Source: VRUE01 sp963703235
Lineage (GTDB): Bacteria; Actinomycetota; Thermoleophilia; Solirubrobacterales; 70-9
DNA: 64,000 bases
Assembly: GCA_963703235.1 (NCBI GenBank)
Contig: OY969802.1
Location: 1,674,001-1,738,000 of the forward strand
Direction of reading: 5' to 3'
In this document: positions 51,043-60,586 of the stretch, piece after piece
How positions within the stretch are numbered: the first letter of the stretch is position 1
Layout of the letters: each line of letters starts with the position of its first letter
Translations under genes and position numbers: made by a program
The notes under the pieces: generated by a model
What the model was told of the DNA's origin: nothing
The model's input: only the letters and a program-made list of their open reading frames with translations
Databases searched by the model: none

Positions 51043-51873
51043 ATGGAGGCCAACCCGGCAACCGTCGCACCACCCCGGGGGGCGGGCATCCGCCTGCCCG
51101 GGGTCGGCGCGGGCCTCGGCAGGGGCCTCGTCGTCCTCTACCTGTCGCTGATGGTGATGCTGCCGCTGGCGGCGGTGGTCGCCGAGTCGACCGCGGGCGG
51201 CCTCGGCGCCTTCTGGGACTCGGTCACCGGCAGCCAGGCGCTGGCGGCGCTGAAACTGACCGTGATCTGCTCGCTGATCGTCGTCGCGATCAACGCCGTC
51301 TTCGGCACGATCATCGCCTGGGTCCTGGTCCGCGACGAGTTCCCCGGCAAAGGCGCCGTCAACGCCCTGATCGACCTCCCCTTCGCGCTGCCGACGATCG
51401 TCGCCGGCCTCACCCTGCTCACCCTGTACGGGGCGGAGAGCCCGATCGGGCTCGACGTCGCCTTCACCCGGGTCGCGATCGTGATGGCGCTCTGCTTCGT
51501 CACCCTTCCCTTCGTCACCCGGGCGGTGCAGCCGCTGCTGATCGAGATGGACCGCGAGATGGAGGAGGCGGCGACCTCGCTCGGCGCCGGCGGCTTCACC
51601 GTCTTCCGGCGGATCGTCTTCCCCAACCTCCTGCCGGGGATGCTCGCCGGCGTGCTGCTCGCCTTTGCGCGGGCGCTCGGCGAGTTCGGCTCGCTGATCC
51701 TGATCTCCGGCAACATCCCCTTCGAGACCGAGGTCTCCTCGGTCTTCATCCGCAGCCAGATCGAGTCCGGCAACGTCTCCGGCGCCGCCGCGGTCTCGGT
51801 CGTGCTGCTGGCGATCTCGCTGCTGCTGCTCGTCGCGGTCAGCTTCTTCGCGCGCTGGAGCACCCGCAAATGA
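51043..51873 (+). CDS. cysT: sulfate ABC transporter permease CysT
   Basis: 276 residues, six expected membrane helices (LVVLYLSLMVMLPLAAVVAE; LKLTVICSLIVVAINAVFGT; NALIDLPFALPTIVAGLTLL). The EAA loop EEAATSLGAGGFTVFRRIVFPNLLPG contacts the ATPase. It lies 10 bp after cysP, and its stop overlaps the next ATG. Confidence 0.93.
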   Translation: MEANPATVAPPRGAGIRLPGVGAGLGRGLVVLYLSLMVMLPLAAVVAESTAGGLGAFWDSVTGSQALAALKLTVICSLIVVAINAVFGTIIAWVLVRDEFPGKGAVNALIDLPFALPTIVAGLTLLTLYGAESPIGLDVAFTRVAIVMALCFVTLPFVTRAVQPLLIEMDREMEEAATSLGAGGFTVFRRIVFPNLLPGMLAGVLLAFARALGEFGSLILISGNIPFETEVSSVFIRSQIESGNVSGAAAVSVVLLAISLLLLVAVSFFARWSTRK

Positions 51874-52730
51874 CCGCCAAGTGGGGCCTCCGCACTCTCG
51901 CCTTCGGTTACCTGGGCCTGCTGCTGCTGGCCCCGGTCGGGATGATCTTCTACAAGACCTTCGAGCACGGGCTCGGGCCGCCGATCGAGGCGATGACCTC
52001 ACCCGACGCCGTGCACGCGATCTGGCTGACCCTGCTGATGGTCGCGGTCGCCGTCCCCCTCAACACCGTCTTCGGGGTCGGCTGCGCGCTGCTGCTGGTC
52101 CGGCACAAGTGGTGGGCCAACAAGATCATCGACGGGATCATCAACCTCCCGTTCGCGGTCTCGCCGGTGGTGATCGGGCTCTCGCTGTTCCTCCTCTACG
52201 GCAACGACGGCTGGTTCGGGCCGACCCTCTCCGAATGGGGTATCCAGGTCCTCTTCTCGACCCCGGGGATGATCCTCGCCAGCGTCTTCGTCTCGCTGCC
52301 CTTCGTCGTCCGCGAGGTGGTGCCGGTGCTGCAGGAGATCGGCACCGAGCAGGAGCAGGCCGCCTCGACGCTGGGGGCCAACGGCTGGCAGACCTTCTGG
52401 CGGGTGACCCTGCCGGCGATCCGCTGGGGCGTCGCCTACGGCGTCGTCCTCACCACGGCCCGGGTGCTGGGCGAGTTCGGCGCCGTGACGATCGTCTCCG
52501 GCTCGATCTCCGGCGAGACCGAGACCCTGCCGCTGTTCGTCGCCAAGGCGTTCGAGCAGTTCAACGAGGAAGCCGCCTACGCCGGCGCGATCGTCCTCGC
52601 CCTGCTCGCTCTCACCACCCTGCTGCTGATGAGCATCGGCGGCCGCAGAGCCAAGGCCGGCGCCAGCGGACCGATCCCGATCGCGGGCGACACCGCACTT
52701 TCAACGCCAACCACGAAGGAGGGTTCCTGA
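51870..52730 (+). CDS. cysW: sulfate ABC transporter permease CysW
   Basis: 286 residues, six helices. LRTLAFGYLGLLLLAPVGMI and NLPFAVSPVVIGLSLFLLYG mark CysW-type permeases. The EAA loop is EQEQAASTLGANGWQTFWRV, followed by TLPAIRWG. It forms the membrane channel with CysT. ATGA overlap with cysT and TGATG overlap with cysA indicate tight coupling. Confidence 0.93.
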   Translation: MTAKWGLRTLAFGYLGLLLLAPVGMIFYKTFEHGLGPPIEAMTSPDAVHAIWLTLLMVAVAVPLNTVFGVGCALLLVRHKWWANKIIDGIINLPFAVSPVVIGLSLFLLYGNDGWFGPTLSEWGIQVLFSTPGMILASVFVSLPFVVREVVPVLQEIGTEQEQAASTLGANGWQTFWRVTLPAIRWGVAYGVVLTTARVLGEFGAVTIVSGSISGETETLPLFVAKAFEQFNEEAAYAGAIVLALLALTTLLLMSIGGRRAKAGASGPIPIAGDTALSTPTTKEGS

Positions 52731-53767
52731 TGGGAATCGCAGTCGAGGGAGCGTACAAGCGCTTCGGCGAATTCCAGGCTCTCGACGACGTCTCGATAGA
52801 CGTGCCCGCCGGCTCGCTGACCGCCCTGCTGGGGCCCAGCGGCAGCGGCAAGTCGACCCTGCTGCGGGCGATCGCCGGGCTCGAGGAGCTCGACGGCGGC
52901 CGCGTCGTCATCAACGAACAGGACGCGACCGCCAAACCGGCCCAGAAGCGGGAGGTCGGCTTCGTCTTCCAGCACTACGCCGCCTTCAAGCACATGACCG
53001 TGTTCGGAAACGTCGCCTTCGGCTTGAAGATCCGCAAGTGGTCCAAGTCGCAGATCTCCAACCGCGTGCACGAGCTGCTGCGGCTGGTCCAGCTCGACGG
53101 GCTCGCCGAGCGCTACCCCGACCAGCTCTCGGGCGGCCAGCGCCAGCGCATGGCCCTGGCCCGGGCGTTGGCGGTCGAGCCACAGGTGCTGCTGCTCGAC
53201 GAGCCGTTCGGTGCGCTCGACGCCAAGGTCCGCAAGGACCTGCGCACCTGGCTGCGCCGCCTCCACGACGAGATGCACGTGACGACGATCTTCGTCACCC
53301 ACGATCAGGAGGAGGCGATGGACGTCGCCGAGCAGCTGGTCGTGATGAACCAAGGCCGGGTCGAGCAGTCGGGCAGCGCCGACGACCTCTACGACCATCC
53401 CGCCAACGAGTTCGTGATGAGCTTCGTCGGCGAGGTCAACCGGCTCGGCGAGCACTTCGTCCGCCCGCACGACATGGAGATCGTGCTCGAAGCCGACGAG
53501 CGGACCGAGGAGGCGATGGTGCAGCGCATCGTCGCGCTCGGCTTCGAGATCCGGGTCGAGCTCGTGCTCGGCGACGGCGCCGAGGTCTGGGCGCAGCTGA
53601 CCCGGGCCGAGCTCCAAAAGCTGGAGCTGCGCGAGGGTCAGATCGTCTACCTGCGTCCCGGACAGAGAAAGAGCTTCAGCGGTGACCCGTCGACCGACGG
53701 CCGGGGGGCCTCGACTCCCTCCGGCGATGAGGCCGGCGGCGACGCAGAGGTACCTGCAGCCGCCTGA
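52730..53767 (+). CDS. cysA: sulfate ABC transporter ATP-binding protein CysA
   Basis: 345 residues. Walker A GPSGSGKST (35-43), signature LSGGQRQRMALARAL, Walker B VLLLDEPFGALDAK, and switch His in TIFVTHDQEEAMD are all present. The C-terminal extension (IVLEADERTEEAMVQRIVAL) is a regulatory CysA-type domain. It hydrolyses ATP to drive sulfate uptake. ATG 52730 overlaps the cysW stop. A terminator hairpin follows. Confidence 0.95.
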   Translation: MGIAVEGAYKRFGEFQALDDVSIDVPAGSLTALLGPSGSGKSTLLRAIAGLEELDGGRVVINEQDATAKPAQKREVGFVFQHYAAFKHMTVFGNVAFGLKIRKWSKSQISNRVHELLRLVQLDGLAERYPDQLSGGQRQRMALARALAVEPQVLLLDEPFGALDAKVRKDLRTWLRRLHDEMHVTTIFVTHDQEEAMDVAEQLVVMNQGRVEQSGSADDLYDHPANEFVMSFVGEVNRLGEHFVRPHDMEIVLEADERTEEAMVQRIVALGFEIRVELVLGDGAEVWAQLTRAELQKLELREGQIVYLRPGQRKSFSGDPSTDGRGASTPSGDEAGGDAEVPAAA

Positions 53768-53770
53768 AGA

Positions 53771-53823
53771 GGCGACGGGGTGGGGCGCCCTTTTTGCCGG
53801 GTGGCGCCCCGCCCCACCTCGCC
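53771..53823. terminator. strong bidirectional terminator between cysA and phoD-like gene
   Basis: GGCGA-c-GGGG-t-GGGGCGCC pairs with GGCGCCCC-g-CCCC-acc-TCGCC around the loop ctttttgccgggt. The outer bases agagg/cctct extend it. It lies 4 bp after the cysA stop and 11 bp before the stop of the convergent phosphatase gene. Confidence 0.75.
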
Positions 53824-53833
53824 ATAGAGGCCT

Positions 53834-55477
53834 CTAGACGATACGGCGCTCGAAGGTCTTCTCCAGCGCCGTCTCGTCCTCCTCGCCGGCGACCGTCTTG
53901 TCGAGGCGGACGATCGCCTCGCGGCCATCGAGGCGCACGGTGCCGACCTGGTTGTCGAAGTACGGGCCCTGGAGGAGGCGCCAGCGGATGCCGGGGTCGG
54001 GGGCGCCGGCAAGGTGGGCGAGACCACGGGCAAAGGCGTGCAAGGGGCTCGAGAAGCCGGCCCGCACGACCCGGCGCTCTTTCAGGTCGAGCGGGTTCCG
54101 ATAGGGGGAGCAGACTGCCTGGACGACCCGGCTTTGCACCTTCGCGTCGGGCCTGAAGGCGACGTCGCACAGATAGGCGTGGTGGACGTCGCCCGAGAGG
54201 ATCACCACCGAGGCCGGTGGCTTGCCGCGCCTGCCGGAGCCGATCTCTTCGAGCAGCGTCCGCATCCGCTGGAAGGAGAACTGGAAGGCCGCCCAGTGGT
54301 CGAAGTCGACGGCGCGGCGCAGGCGCTCGCTGCCGCGGGCGACGAGTCCGCCCCAGGCACCGTCGCAGAGCCGCTCGTTCCAGGCCTCCAGGTGGTGGAA
54401 GGCCGGCGAGAGCAGGTAGGGAATGGTCGTGCTGATCAGCAGGTGGTCGAACTCGCCGTTGGCGTGGTCGACGATCCAGTCCCAGACTTCGTCGTCGAAG
54501 ATCGAGCGGCGCTCGTCGGTCAGCACCCGCGCCGCGCGCGAGTCCATGAAGATCGCCCTCACGCCGTCGATGTCGCGGCAGAAGCTCCAGCGGGTCCCGG
54601 AGGCGGTCGAGTCGATGCTCTTCGCCCACTCGCGCAGCGCCGCGGTCGCATCGGGCTTCCCCCTGACCTGCGCGTAGACCTCGTTGTCGTCGAGCTCGCG
54701 GGGCGAGAGGTTGCCGATGTGCTGGTAGATCCAGTAGCTCATGATCCCGCCGACGGCCCGCTCGTGCCACCACTCGTGGCGGTCCATCTCCTCGTGCCAG
54801 GAGCGCGAGATGTTCCAGTCGTCGCTCATGTCGTGGTCGTCCCAGACCATCGAGGTCGAGACGGTCGAGAAGAGCCAGCCGATCAGCGGGTCCTCCCATG
54901 CCTCCCGGTAGAGCCAGGTGTACTCCTCGAAGTCGACCACTTCCTCGCCGGGAGGCACGCGCGTGTCGCGCCGGGCCCGGATCCGCTCGCGAGCGCGCGG
55001 GGAGCCCTCGTCGACGTAGACCTGGTCGCCGAGCAGGAAGATCAGCTCCGGCCAGTTGTCGCGGTCGTCGCGCGCCATCTGCCGCGCCAACACGAAGAGG
55101 GCGTCCAGCTCGTGCCCGTCTTCATGCTCGTCTTTGCTCAGCGTGTAGGGCTCCTCGTGCGGCAGCGCGACGCGGCAGGAGCCGAAGCAGATGTCGAGCG
55201 GCTGCCGCGGCGCAAAGGTGCGGATCGCGCTGGGCGGCAGGTCGCTGCCGGGCGGCGGCCAGCGCTGCTCGCCGTCGAGCGTGACGCCGTACTCGTAGAA
55301 GCCACCCGGCTCCAGGCCCTCGATCCGGACCAGCGCGTAGTGGTGGCCGGCGACGCCAAAGGTCTGCTCGCGCCTCCCCAGCACCTCCACCTCGCAGCGC
55401 TCGCTCGTCTCCACCCAGACCGTCGCCTCGGTTTCGGAGACATATCTCAGCAGCGGCCCAAGCAGAAGGTCAGCCAT
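53834..55477 (-). CDS. PhoD-type alkaline phosphatase/phosphodiesterase
   Basis: 547 residues. Metal ligands lie in ICFGSCRV, FLLGDQVYVDEGS and SMVWDDHDMSDDWN; later VVILSGDVHHAYL and an N-terminal Ig-like domain (SETEATVWVETSERCEVEVL) match the PhoD family. No Tat or Sec signal is visible, so it may act inside the cell. Starts at ATG 55477. Downstream of a DsbA-like gene on the same strand (47-bp gap). Confidence 0.9.
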   Translation of the reverse strand: MADLLLGPLLRYVSETEATVWVETSERCEVEVLGRREQTFGVAGHHYALVRIEGLEPGGFYEYGVTLDGEQRWPPPGSDLPPSAIRTFAPRQPLDICFGSCRVALPHEEPYTLSKDEHEDGHELDALFVLARQMARDDRDNWPELIFLLGDQVYVDEGSPRARERIRARRDTRVPPGEEVVDFEEYTWLYREAWEDPLIGWLFSTVSTSMVWDDHDMSDDWNISRSWHEEMDRHEWWHERAVGGIMSYWIYQHIGNLSPRELDDNEVYAQVRGKPDATAALREWAKSIDSTASGTRWSFCRDIDGVRAIFMDSRAARVLTDERRSIFDDEVWDWIVDHANGEFDHLLISTTIPYLLSPAFHHLEAWNERLCDGAWGGLVARGSERLRRAVDFDHWAAFQFSFQRMRTLLEEIGSGRRGKPPASVVILSGDVHHAYLCDVAFRPDAKVQSRVVQAVCSPYRNPLDLKERRVVRAGFSSPLHAFARGLAHLAGAPDPGIRWRLLQGPYFDNQVGTVRLDGREAIVRLDKTVAGEEDETALEKTFERRIV

Positions 55478-55524
55478 AGGGGAACCTCTTCCCCATCCAA
55501 GCCTTTGCTATTCACGAGACCTTG

Positions 55525-56259
55525 TCAGCGGACGGCTTCGATCGCCGCTTCGATCCGGGTCAGGCTGGGGGTGTCCTGAAGGGTGCGGGTGCCGCGCGGG
55601 CCGCTGACGATCGCCGCCGGCTCGGCGCGGATGCCGAGGTCGGTGCCGAGCTCCTCGTAGCCCTCGAGCGTCCTCGTAATCGCGCCGTCCTCGCCGCTCT
55701 CGCGGTCGAGGTGGTCGCGCCACTCGCGGACGTCGAGTTCGCCGATCGAGCCAGCCAACGATTCGAGGAACTTCTCGCCCACTCCGAACCGCTCTGCCTC
55801 GTCCTGGTTGGCGAAGAAGAGATAGGTGTACTGCCAGCCGTAGCCCTGTACGGCCGCCGCCTCGGCGGCGAAGAAGCCAACCTCGAGCGGGTTGCGGGCG
55901 AAGGAGTAGTGGCGCATCAGCAGCTTCACGTCACCCGGCCGGGCCCGCTCTTCGACCAGGACCGGGATCGGCTCGAGGAAGGCCGCGGCGCAGGTCCCGC
56001 ACTGGAGGTCGGTGAAGAGCTGGATCGAGACCGGTGCGTCGGAGGAGCCGAGCCGGTCGCCGGCCTGGGGCACGCCGCCGAAGGTCGCCTGCGCCGTGCC
56101 GATTCCAGCGACCTTGACCGTTTCGCGGCCCGCCTCCTTGGTCGCGATCTCGACCACGGAGTAGGTGAGCACGCCGAACGCCAAGCCGAGCGCGAGGATC
56201 ACCCAGAGCCGGCCCCGGCGGGGGATCGGAGTCGCGGCGAGCTCGGACACGGGCGGCAT
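55525..56259 (-). CDS. membrane-anchored DsbA/thioredoxin-fold protein
   Basis: 244 residues from ATG 56259. An N-terminal TM helix (LWVILALGLAFGVLTYSVVE) precedes a thioredoxin fold with VSIQLFTDLQCGTCAAAFLE; CGTC is the redox pair. The helical insert FARNPLEVGFFAAEAAAVQG and C-terminal VSGPRGTRTLQDTPSLTRIE follow (cis-Pro not certain). It probably oxidises or isomerises disulfides outside the membrane. Confidence 0.86.
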   Translation of the reverse strand: MPPVSELAATPIPRRGRLWVILALGLAFGVLTYSVVEIATKEAGRETVKVAGIGTAQATFGGVPQAGDRLGSSDAPVSIQLFTDLQCGTCAAAFLEPIPVLVEERARPGDVKLLMRHYSFARNPLEVGFFAAEAAAVQGYGWQYTYLFFANQDEAERFGVGEKFLESLAGSIGELDVREWRDHLDRESGEDGAITRTLEGYEELGTDLGIRAEPAAIVSGPRGTRTLQDTPSLTRIEAAIEAVR

Positions 56260-56367
56260 TATCGCGGCCGCGCTCGCTCCGCAATTTCCCGCCGAGACAC
56301 GGTTGACACGTCCGCCTCCAGCGGTAAATATCGACATACCCGATTTCAACTACCTGGGAGGTCCGCC

Positions 56368-56553
56368 GTGGCCAATCACCTCACCCCGTCCGAGCTGGCT
56401 GACGAGCTGAACATGAAGCGGCAGGAGGTGATCGGCAAATGTGTGGAGATGGGGGTGCCGATCTTCCATGGCCGCATCGACAAGTCCCTCTTCCGCACCT
56501 CGCTGCGGCAGAGGTCGGCACAGGCCGGGCAGCGGCGGGCACGGGCTGTTTAG
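56368..56553 (+). CDS. small IF2-N-like helical protein
   Basis: 61 residues. NHLTPSELADELNMKRQEVI and GKCVEMGVPIFHGRIDKSLF resemble the IF2 N-terminal/HTH-like fold that binds nucleic acid. The C terminus is Arg-rich (AGQRRARAV). GTG 56368 follows gggagg by 6 bp. It lies 21 bp before fadD. Confidence 0.7.
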   Translation: MANHLTPSELADELNMKRQEVIGKCVEMGVPIFHGRIDKSLFRTSLRQRSAQAGQRRARAV

Positions 56554-56574
56554 CGGTTAACTAGACTCCCCCGC

Positions 56575-58359
56575 GTGGAGGAGCGGGGAACCAACTCGAC
56601 CACCCTCGCGGACCTGCTGCCGCGCGCGGCGCAGATGTACGGCAGCGCTCCTGCGGTTCGCTTCAAGCAGGACGATCGATGGATCTCGCGCAGCTTCGAG
56701 GAGGTCCAGGACACGGTCCGCTCGCTGGCCCTCGGCCTGATCGACCTCGGCGTCGAGAAGGGCGACAAGGTCTCGATCCTCGGCAACACGCGCCCCGAGT
56801 GGACCTACTTCGACTTCGCGGCGCTCTCGATCGGCGCGATCGTGGTCCCGATCTACCAGACGAACTCGCCCGAGGAGTGCCAGTACGTGCTGGAGAACTC
56901 CGACGCCAAGGTCGTCGTCGTCGAGGACGACGAGCAGATCGAGAAGATCCGCAAGGTCCGCGACCACCTGCCGCTGCTGGAGCAGGTCGTGCGGATGAGC
57001 GGCTCCAGTGAAGACGCGCTTTCCGTCGACGACGTCGTCGCTCGCGGCGCCGGGCGCGACGGGGCCGAGTGGGAGCAGCGCTACTCCGCCGTCACCAAGG
57101 AGGACATCTGCACCTTCATCTACACCTCGGGCACCACCGGCCCGCCGAAGGGCTGCGTGATCAGCCACGGCAACTACCGGGCGATGCTCGACATGGTCAA
57201 CGCGACCAGCGTCATCGAAGGGGAAGACGTCACCTACCTCTATCTCCCCCTCGCCCACTCCTTCGCCCTCCTGATCCAGCTCGGCAGCTTCGACCTCGGC
57301 GCCACCCTCGCCTACTGGGAGCGCGACCCGCTCAAGATCATGCCCAACCTGGCCGAGCTGAAACCGACCTACTTCCCCTCGGTCCCTCGCATCTTCGAGA
57401 AGATCTACACCACCGCCACCAGCGCGATGGAGAAAGAGGGCGGCCTCAAAAAGGCGATCTTCGACTGGGCGATCCGGGTCGGCGTCAAGATGCGGGAGAC
57501 CGAACGGGCCGGTCGCACCCCGGGCTTTCTGCTGCGCAAGCAGTACGAGTTCGCCGACAAGAAAGTGCTCTCCAAAATCCGCGGCCTCTTCGGCGGCAAC
57601 CTGCGCCTGGCGGTCTCCGGAGCGGCGCCGATCAACCCCGACATCCTGCGCTTCTTCGACGCCGCCGGGGTGCTGGTGCTGGAGGGCTGGGGGATGACCG
57701 AGACCTCCACCGCAGCGACGATCTCCTCGCCTGAGGACTTCAAGATCGGCACGATCGGCAAACCGTTCCCCGGCTGCGAGGTGAGAATCGCCGAGGACGG
57801 CGAGATCCTCGTCAAGGGCCCGAACGTCTTCCAGGGCTACTACAAGAACGAGGAGGCGACCAGGGAGACGATCGTCGACGGTTGGCTGCACACCGGTGAC
57901 CTCGGCGAGATCGACCCGGACGGCTTCATCAAGATCACCGGTCGCAAAAAGGACATCATCATCACCGCCGGCGGCAAGAACATCACCCCGGCCAACCTCG
58001 AGAACGAGATCAAGCAGCACCCGCTCGTCTCCCAGTGCGTCGTCGTCGGCGACCGCCGGCCTTACCTGGTGGCGCTGGTCACGCTCGATCCCGAAGAAGC
58101 GGCCGCCTACGCGCAGGAGAACGGGCTTGCGGAGGACCCGGCGCCGCTGGCCTCCAATTCGGACGTGCGGGCCTCGATCGAGGCCCACCTGGCGAAGATC
58201 AACGAGAAGTTCGCCCGCGTCGAGCAGGTGAAGAAGATCGCGATCCTCCCCCAGGACCTGACCCAGGAAGCCGGCGAGCTGACGCCGACCCTGAAGGTGA
58301 AGCGCGCCGTCGTCGCCGAGCGGCACGCGCCGGAGATCGAGAAGCTCTACGCCGGCTGA
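56575..58359 (+). CDS. long-chain fatty acyl-CoA synthetase (FadD15-like)
   Basis: 594 residues of the ANL superfamily. The P-loop YTSGTTGPPKG is at ~182, the A5 region is GWGMTETSTAA, A7 is WLHTGDLGEID and A8 is KDIIITAGGKNITPANLEN. The 'LPLAHSFALL' segment marks bacterial FadD15-type synthetases. It activates fatty acids to acyl-CoA for storage or degradation and would feed the acyl-CoA dehydrogenases. GTG start. Palindromic element copy 1 begins 15 bp after its stop. Confidence 0.93.
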   Translation: MEERGTNSTTLADLLPRAAQMYGSAPAVRFKQDDRWISRSFEEVQDTVRSLALGLIDLGVEKGDKVSILGNTRPEWTYFDFAALSIGAIVVPIYQTNSPEECQYVLENSDAKVVVVEDDEQIEKIRKVRDHLPLLEQVVRMSGSSEDALSVDDVVARGAGRDGAEWEQRYSAVTKEDICTFIYTSGTTGPPKGCVISHGNYRAMLDMVNATSVIEGEDVTYLYLPLAHSFALLIQLGSFDLGATLAYWERDPLKIMPNLAELKPTYFPSVPRIFEKIYTTATSAMEKEGGLKKAIFDWAIRVGVKMRETERAGRTPGFLLRKQYEFADKKVLSKIRGLFGGNLRLAVSGAAPINPDILRFFDAAGVLVLEGWGMTETSTAATISSPEDFKIGTIGKPFPGCEVRIAEDGEILVKGPNVFQGYYKNEEATRETIVDGWLHTGDLGEIDPDGFIKITGRKKDIIITAGGKNITPANLENEIKQHPLVSQCVVVGDRRPYLVALVTLDPEEAAAYAQENGLAEDPAPLASNSDVRASIEAHLAKINEKFARVEQVKKIAILPQDLTQEAGELTPTLKVKRAVVAERHAPEIEKLYAG

Positions 58360-58373
58360 CGCCACGCTTCGAA

Positions 58374-58437
58374 GGAGGAGCCGGTTGCCTATCTGGGCGA
58401 ATTGATGTCGCACGCGCCTGCGGCGCTTAGACCCTAT
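58374..58437 (+). repeat. palindromic element copy 1, left half (split by IS110 element)
   Basis: Left arm at 58374-58402 (GGAGGAGCCGGTTGCC...) followed by the core gaattgatgtcgcacgcgc and cggcgcttag. The matching right arm and rest of the core lie at 61197-61298, on the far side of the IS110 element. Rejoined, the arms match at 28 of 29 bases. The core equals that of copy 2 (61329-61478). Confidence 0.7.
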
Positions 58438-58562
58438 GGCCGGCCCACCTGAGCGCCGGCTCGATCCGAACCCCGCGTAAAGGTCGGCACCCGCGCATGA
58501 GATGCGCGGGTTTGTCGCCGAGGAACGGCCTCGGCGAGGACCGCAATCATGGGGGTGCCGAC

Positions 58563-59370
58563 ATGGCGCAGGTTAGGACGTGGGTGGGTCTGGATGTTCA
58601 CGCGGCGAAGGTCGTCGCGGCGATCGCCGACTCGGAGTCGGGCGAGTTGGCGGTTCGGCGCATGGGTGGCGCGACCGAGCAGGTGGCTGAGTTCTGCGCC
58701 GCCTTGCCGGCCCCGGTCCGCGTTGCCTATGAGGCCGGACCGACCGGCTTCGGCTTGGCACGGGCGCTGGCTGCGAGGGGCATCGAGTGCACGGTGGCCG
58801 CGCCGGGCAAGATCGAGCGCCCCGCGCAGGACCGGGTCAAGACCGACCGCCGCGACGCCGAGCGGCTGGCGCGGCTGTTGATGATCGGCGGTCTGCACCC
58901 TGTGCGGGTGCCGACCCCGGCTGAGGAGGCGATGCGCGACCTGGTCCGCGCCCGCGAGGACGTCCGCGGCGACCTGATGCGCGCCCGCCACCGCGTTGGC
59001 AAGCTCTTGCTGCGCCACGACCTGCGCTTCGAGGGCAACAACTGGACCCAGCGCCACCTCGACTGGCTGGGGAGGGTCGAGCTCCCAGAGCCTGTGGCAC
59101 AGTCGGTCCTACTCGACGGGATCGGGGCGATCGACGCCCTGCTGGTGCGCCGGGAGAGCCTCGAGTCCCAGATGGCCGCCCTGGTCGAGGGCTCACCCTG
59201 GGAGCAGCAGGTTGCCCACCTGCGTTGTCTGCGCGGCATCGACACCCTCTCGGCGCTCGGCCTCTGCGCGGAGGTCGGCGACTTCGAGCGCTTCGAGCGC
59301 CCCGCTCAGCTGATGAGCTACCTCGGCCTGGTGCCTTCGGAGAACTCAAGCGGGGAGAAGCGCAGGCAGT
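58563..59370 (+). pseudogene. IS110-family transposase, N-terminal part
   Basis: Encodes AQVRTWVGLDVHAAKVVAAI (first DEDD Asp), VAYEAGPTGFGLARAL, VKTDRRDAERLARLL and, near the break, SYLGLVPSENSSGEKRRQ. The gene is broken after the Gln codon of EKRRQ at 59370 by an IS3-family insertion. The continuation GAITKSGS lies at 60656. Removing the IS and one CAG restores EKRRQGAITKSGSRHARRLL, the conserved IS110 block. ATG 58563. Confidence 0.85.
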
Positions 59371-59396
59371 GGTCTGCCCCCGGTTCGAGCGACAGG

Positions 59397-60296
59397 TCAG
59401 GGCTTGACTGTTTCAGTTCCTCTTCGTTGATGAGTTGAGATCATCTCGAACTCCCTCGGAGAGAGATAGCCGAGTGTGGAGTGCCTCCTCTCGCGGTTGT
59501 AGAACGACTCGATGTAGTCGAAGATGGCGCTCTGCAGCTCCCGGCGGTTAGGCCAAGAGCGCCGGCGGACGAGCTCCTTCTTCAGGGTGGCAAAGAACGA
59601 CTCTGCGACGGCGTTGTCGAAGCAGTCGCCCCTTGAGCCCATCGAGACGGCGATGCCGGCGTCGCGGGCCTTCTGGCCGAAGGCAAGCGAGACGTATTGC
59701 GATCCCTGGTCGGAGTGGTGGATCAGCCCGGCTTCGGGCTTGCGGCGGGCAAGCGCCATCTGCAGCGCATCTGTGACCAGCTCTGCGCGCATGTGCTCGG
59801 CCATCGCCCAGCCGACGATCGACCGCGAGAAGGTGTCCTGCACCGCGGCCAGGTAGACCCAGCCCTCCCAGCTGCGCAGGTAGGTGATGTCGGCTACCCA
59901 GAGCACGTTGGGCCCGGCGGGGCGGAAGTCGCGCTTCACCAAGTCGTCGGCCACTCTCACACCCGGCACGCGGATCGTCGTGCGCCCGCGCTTACGCGGC
60001 ACCAGGCCGCTGATCCCGGCCTCCCGCATCAGCCGCTCCACCCGCTTTCGCGAGACCCTGACGCCCTCAGCCATGCGCAGCTCGGCGTGGATGCGCCGGG
60101 CGCCGTAGACACCCCGGGCAGCTCTGTGGATCTCGCGGATGCGCTCGGTCAGGAAGGCGTCCTCGAGCGCCCGCTGGGAAGGCGGGCGGCGCTCCCAGGC
60201 GTGGAAGGCCTGGCGGTTGACGCCGAGCATCCTGCTCATCAGCGAGATCGGGTAGTTGGCCTTCTCCGCGGCGATGAACCGGTAGGCGTCGGTCAC
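59397..60296 (-). CDS. IS3-family transposase OrfB (DDE integrase)
   Basis: 299 residues with an rve domain. DDE residues are in LWVADITYLR (Asp), GLIHHSDQGSQYVSL (Asp) and DNAVAESFFATLKKEL (Glu). The N-terminal HTH_21 is RIREIHRAARGVYGARRIHA. It can be made alone from GTG 60296, or as an OrfAB fusion by -1 slippage at AAAAAAG (60331-60337); the OrfB frame stays open up to that site. Catalyses IS transposition. Confidence 0.93.
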   Translation of the reverse strand: MTDAYRFIAAEKANYPISLMSRMLGVNRQAFHAWERRPPSQRALEDAFLTERIREIHRAARGVYGARRIHAELRMAEGVRVSRKRVERLMREAGISGLVPRKRGRTTIRVPGVRVADDLVKRDFRPAGPNVLWVADITYLRSWEGWVYLAAVQDTFSRSIVGWAMAEHMRAELVTDALQMALARRKPEAGLIHHSDQGSQYVSLAFGQKARDAGIAVSMGSRGDCFDNAVAESFFATLKKELVRRRSWPNRRELQSAIFDYIESFYNRERRHSTLGYLSPREFEMISTHQRRGTETVKP

Positions 60297-60586
60297 CGCC
60301 CCTCGCTCTCCCGGGCGAAGAAGGCCGCGGCTTTTTTGAGGATTTCTCGCTCCTGCAGCAGGGTGCGGTTCTCACGGCGCAGGCGCCTGAGCTCCTCTCG
60401 CTCGTCGGTGCTCAGGCCCTCGCGCTTGCCGGCGTCGACGTCGGCCTGTTTGATCCAGCTGTGCAGGGTCTGGTTGGAGACGCCCAGGTCGCGCGCGACC
60501 TGGGTGATCGGCTTCTCACTGGTCCGAACCAGCTGGACGGCTTCACGCCGGAACTCCGGCGGGTATGGCGGCTTGGTGGGTGGCAT
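60293..60586 (-). CDS. IS3-family transposase OrfA
   Basis: 97 residues. HTH_Tnp_1 (PPEFRREAVQLVRTSEKPIT, QVARDLGVSNQTLHSWIKQA) is followed by a leucine-zipper-like helix (LRRLRRENRTLLQEREILKK). The slippery AAAAAAG lies in the codons for LKKA near residue 85. Its ATG follows aaggagg by 6 bp. Its stop overlaps the OrfB GTG by 4 bp. Confidence 0.93.
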   Translation of the reverse strand: MPPTKPPYPPEFRREAVQLVRTSEKPITQVARDLGVSNQTLHSWIKQADVDAGKREGLSTDEREELRRLRRENRTLLQEREILKKAAAFFARESEGR

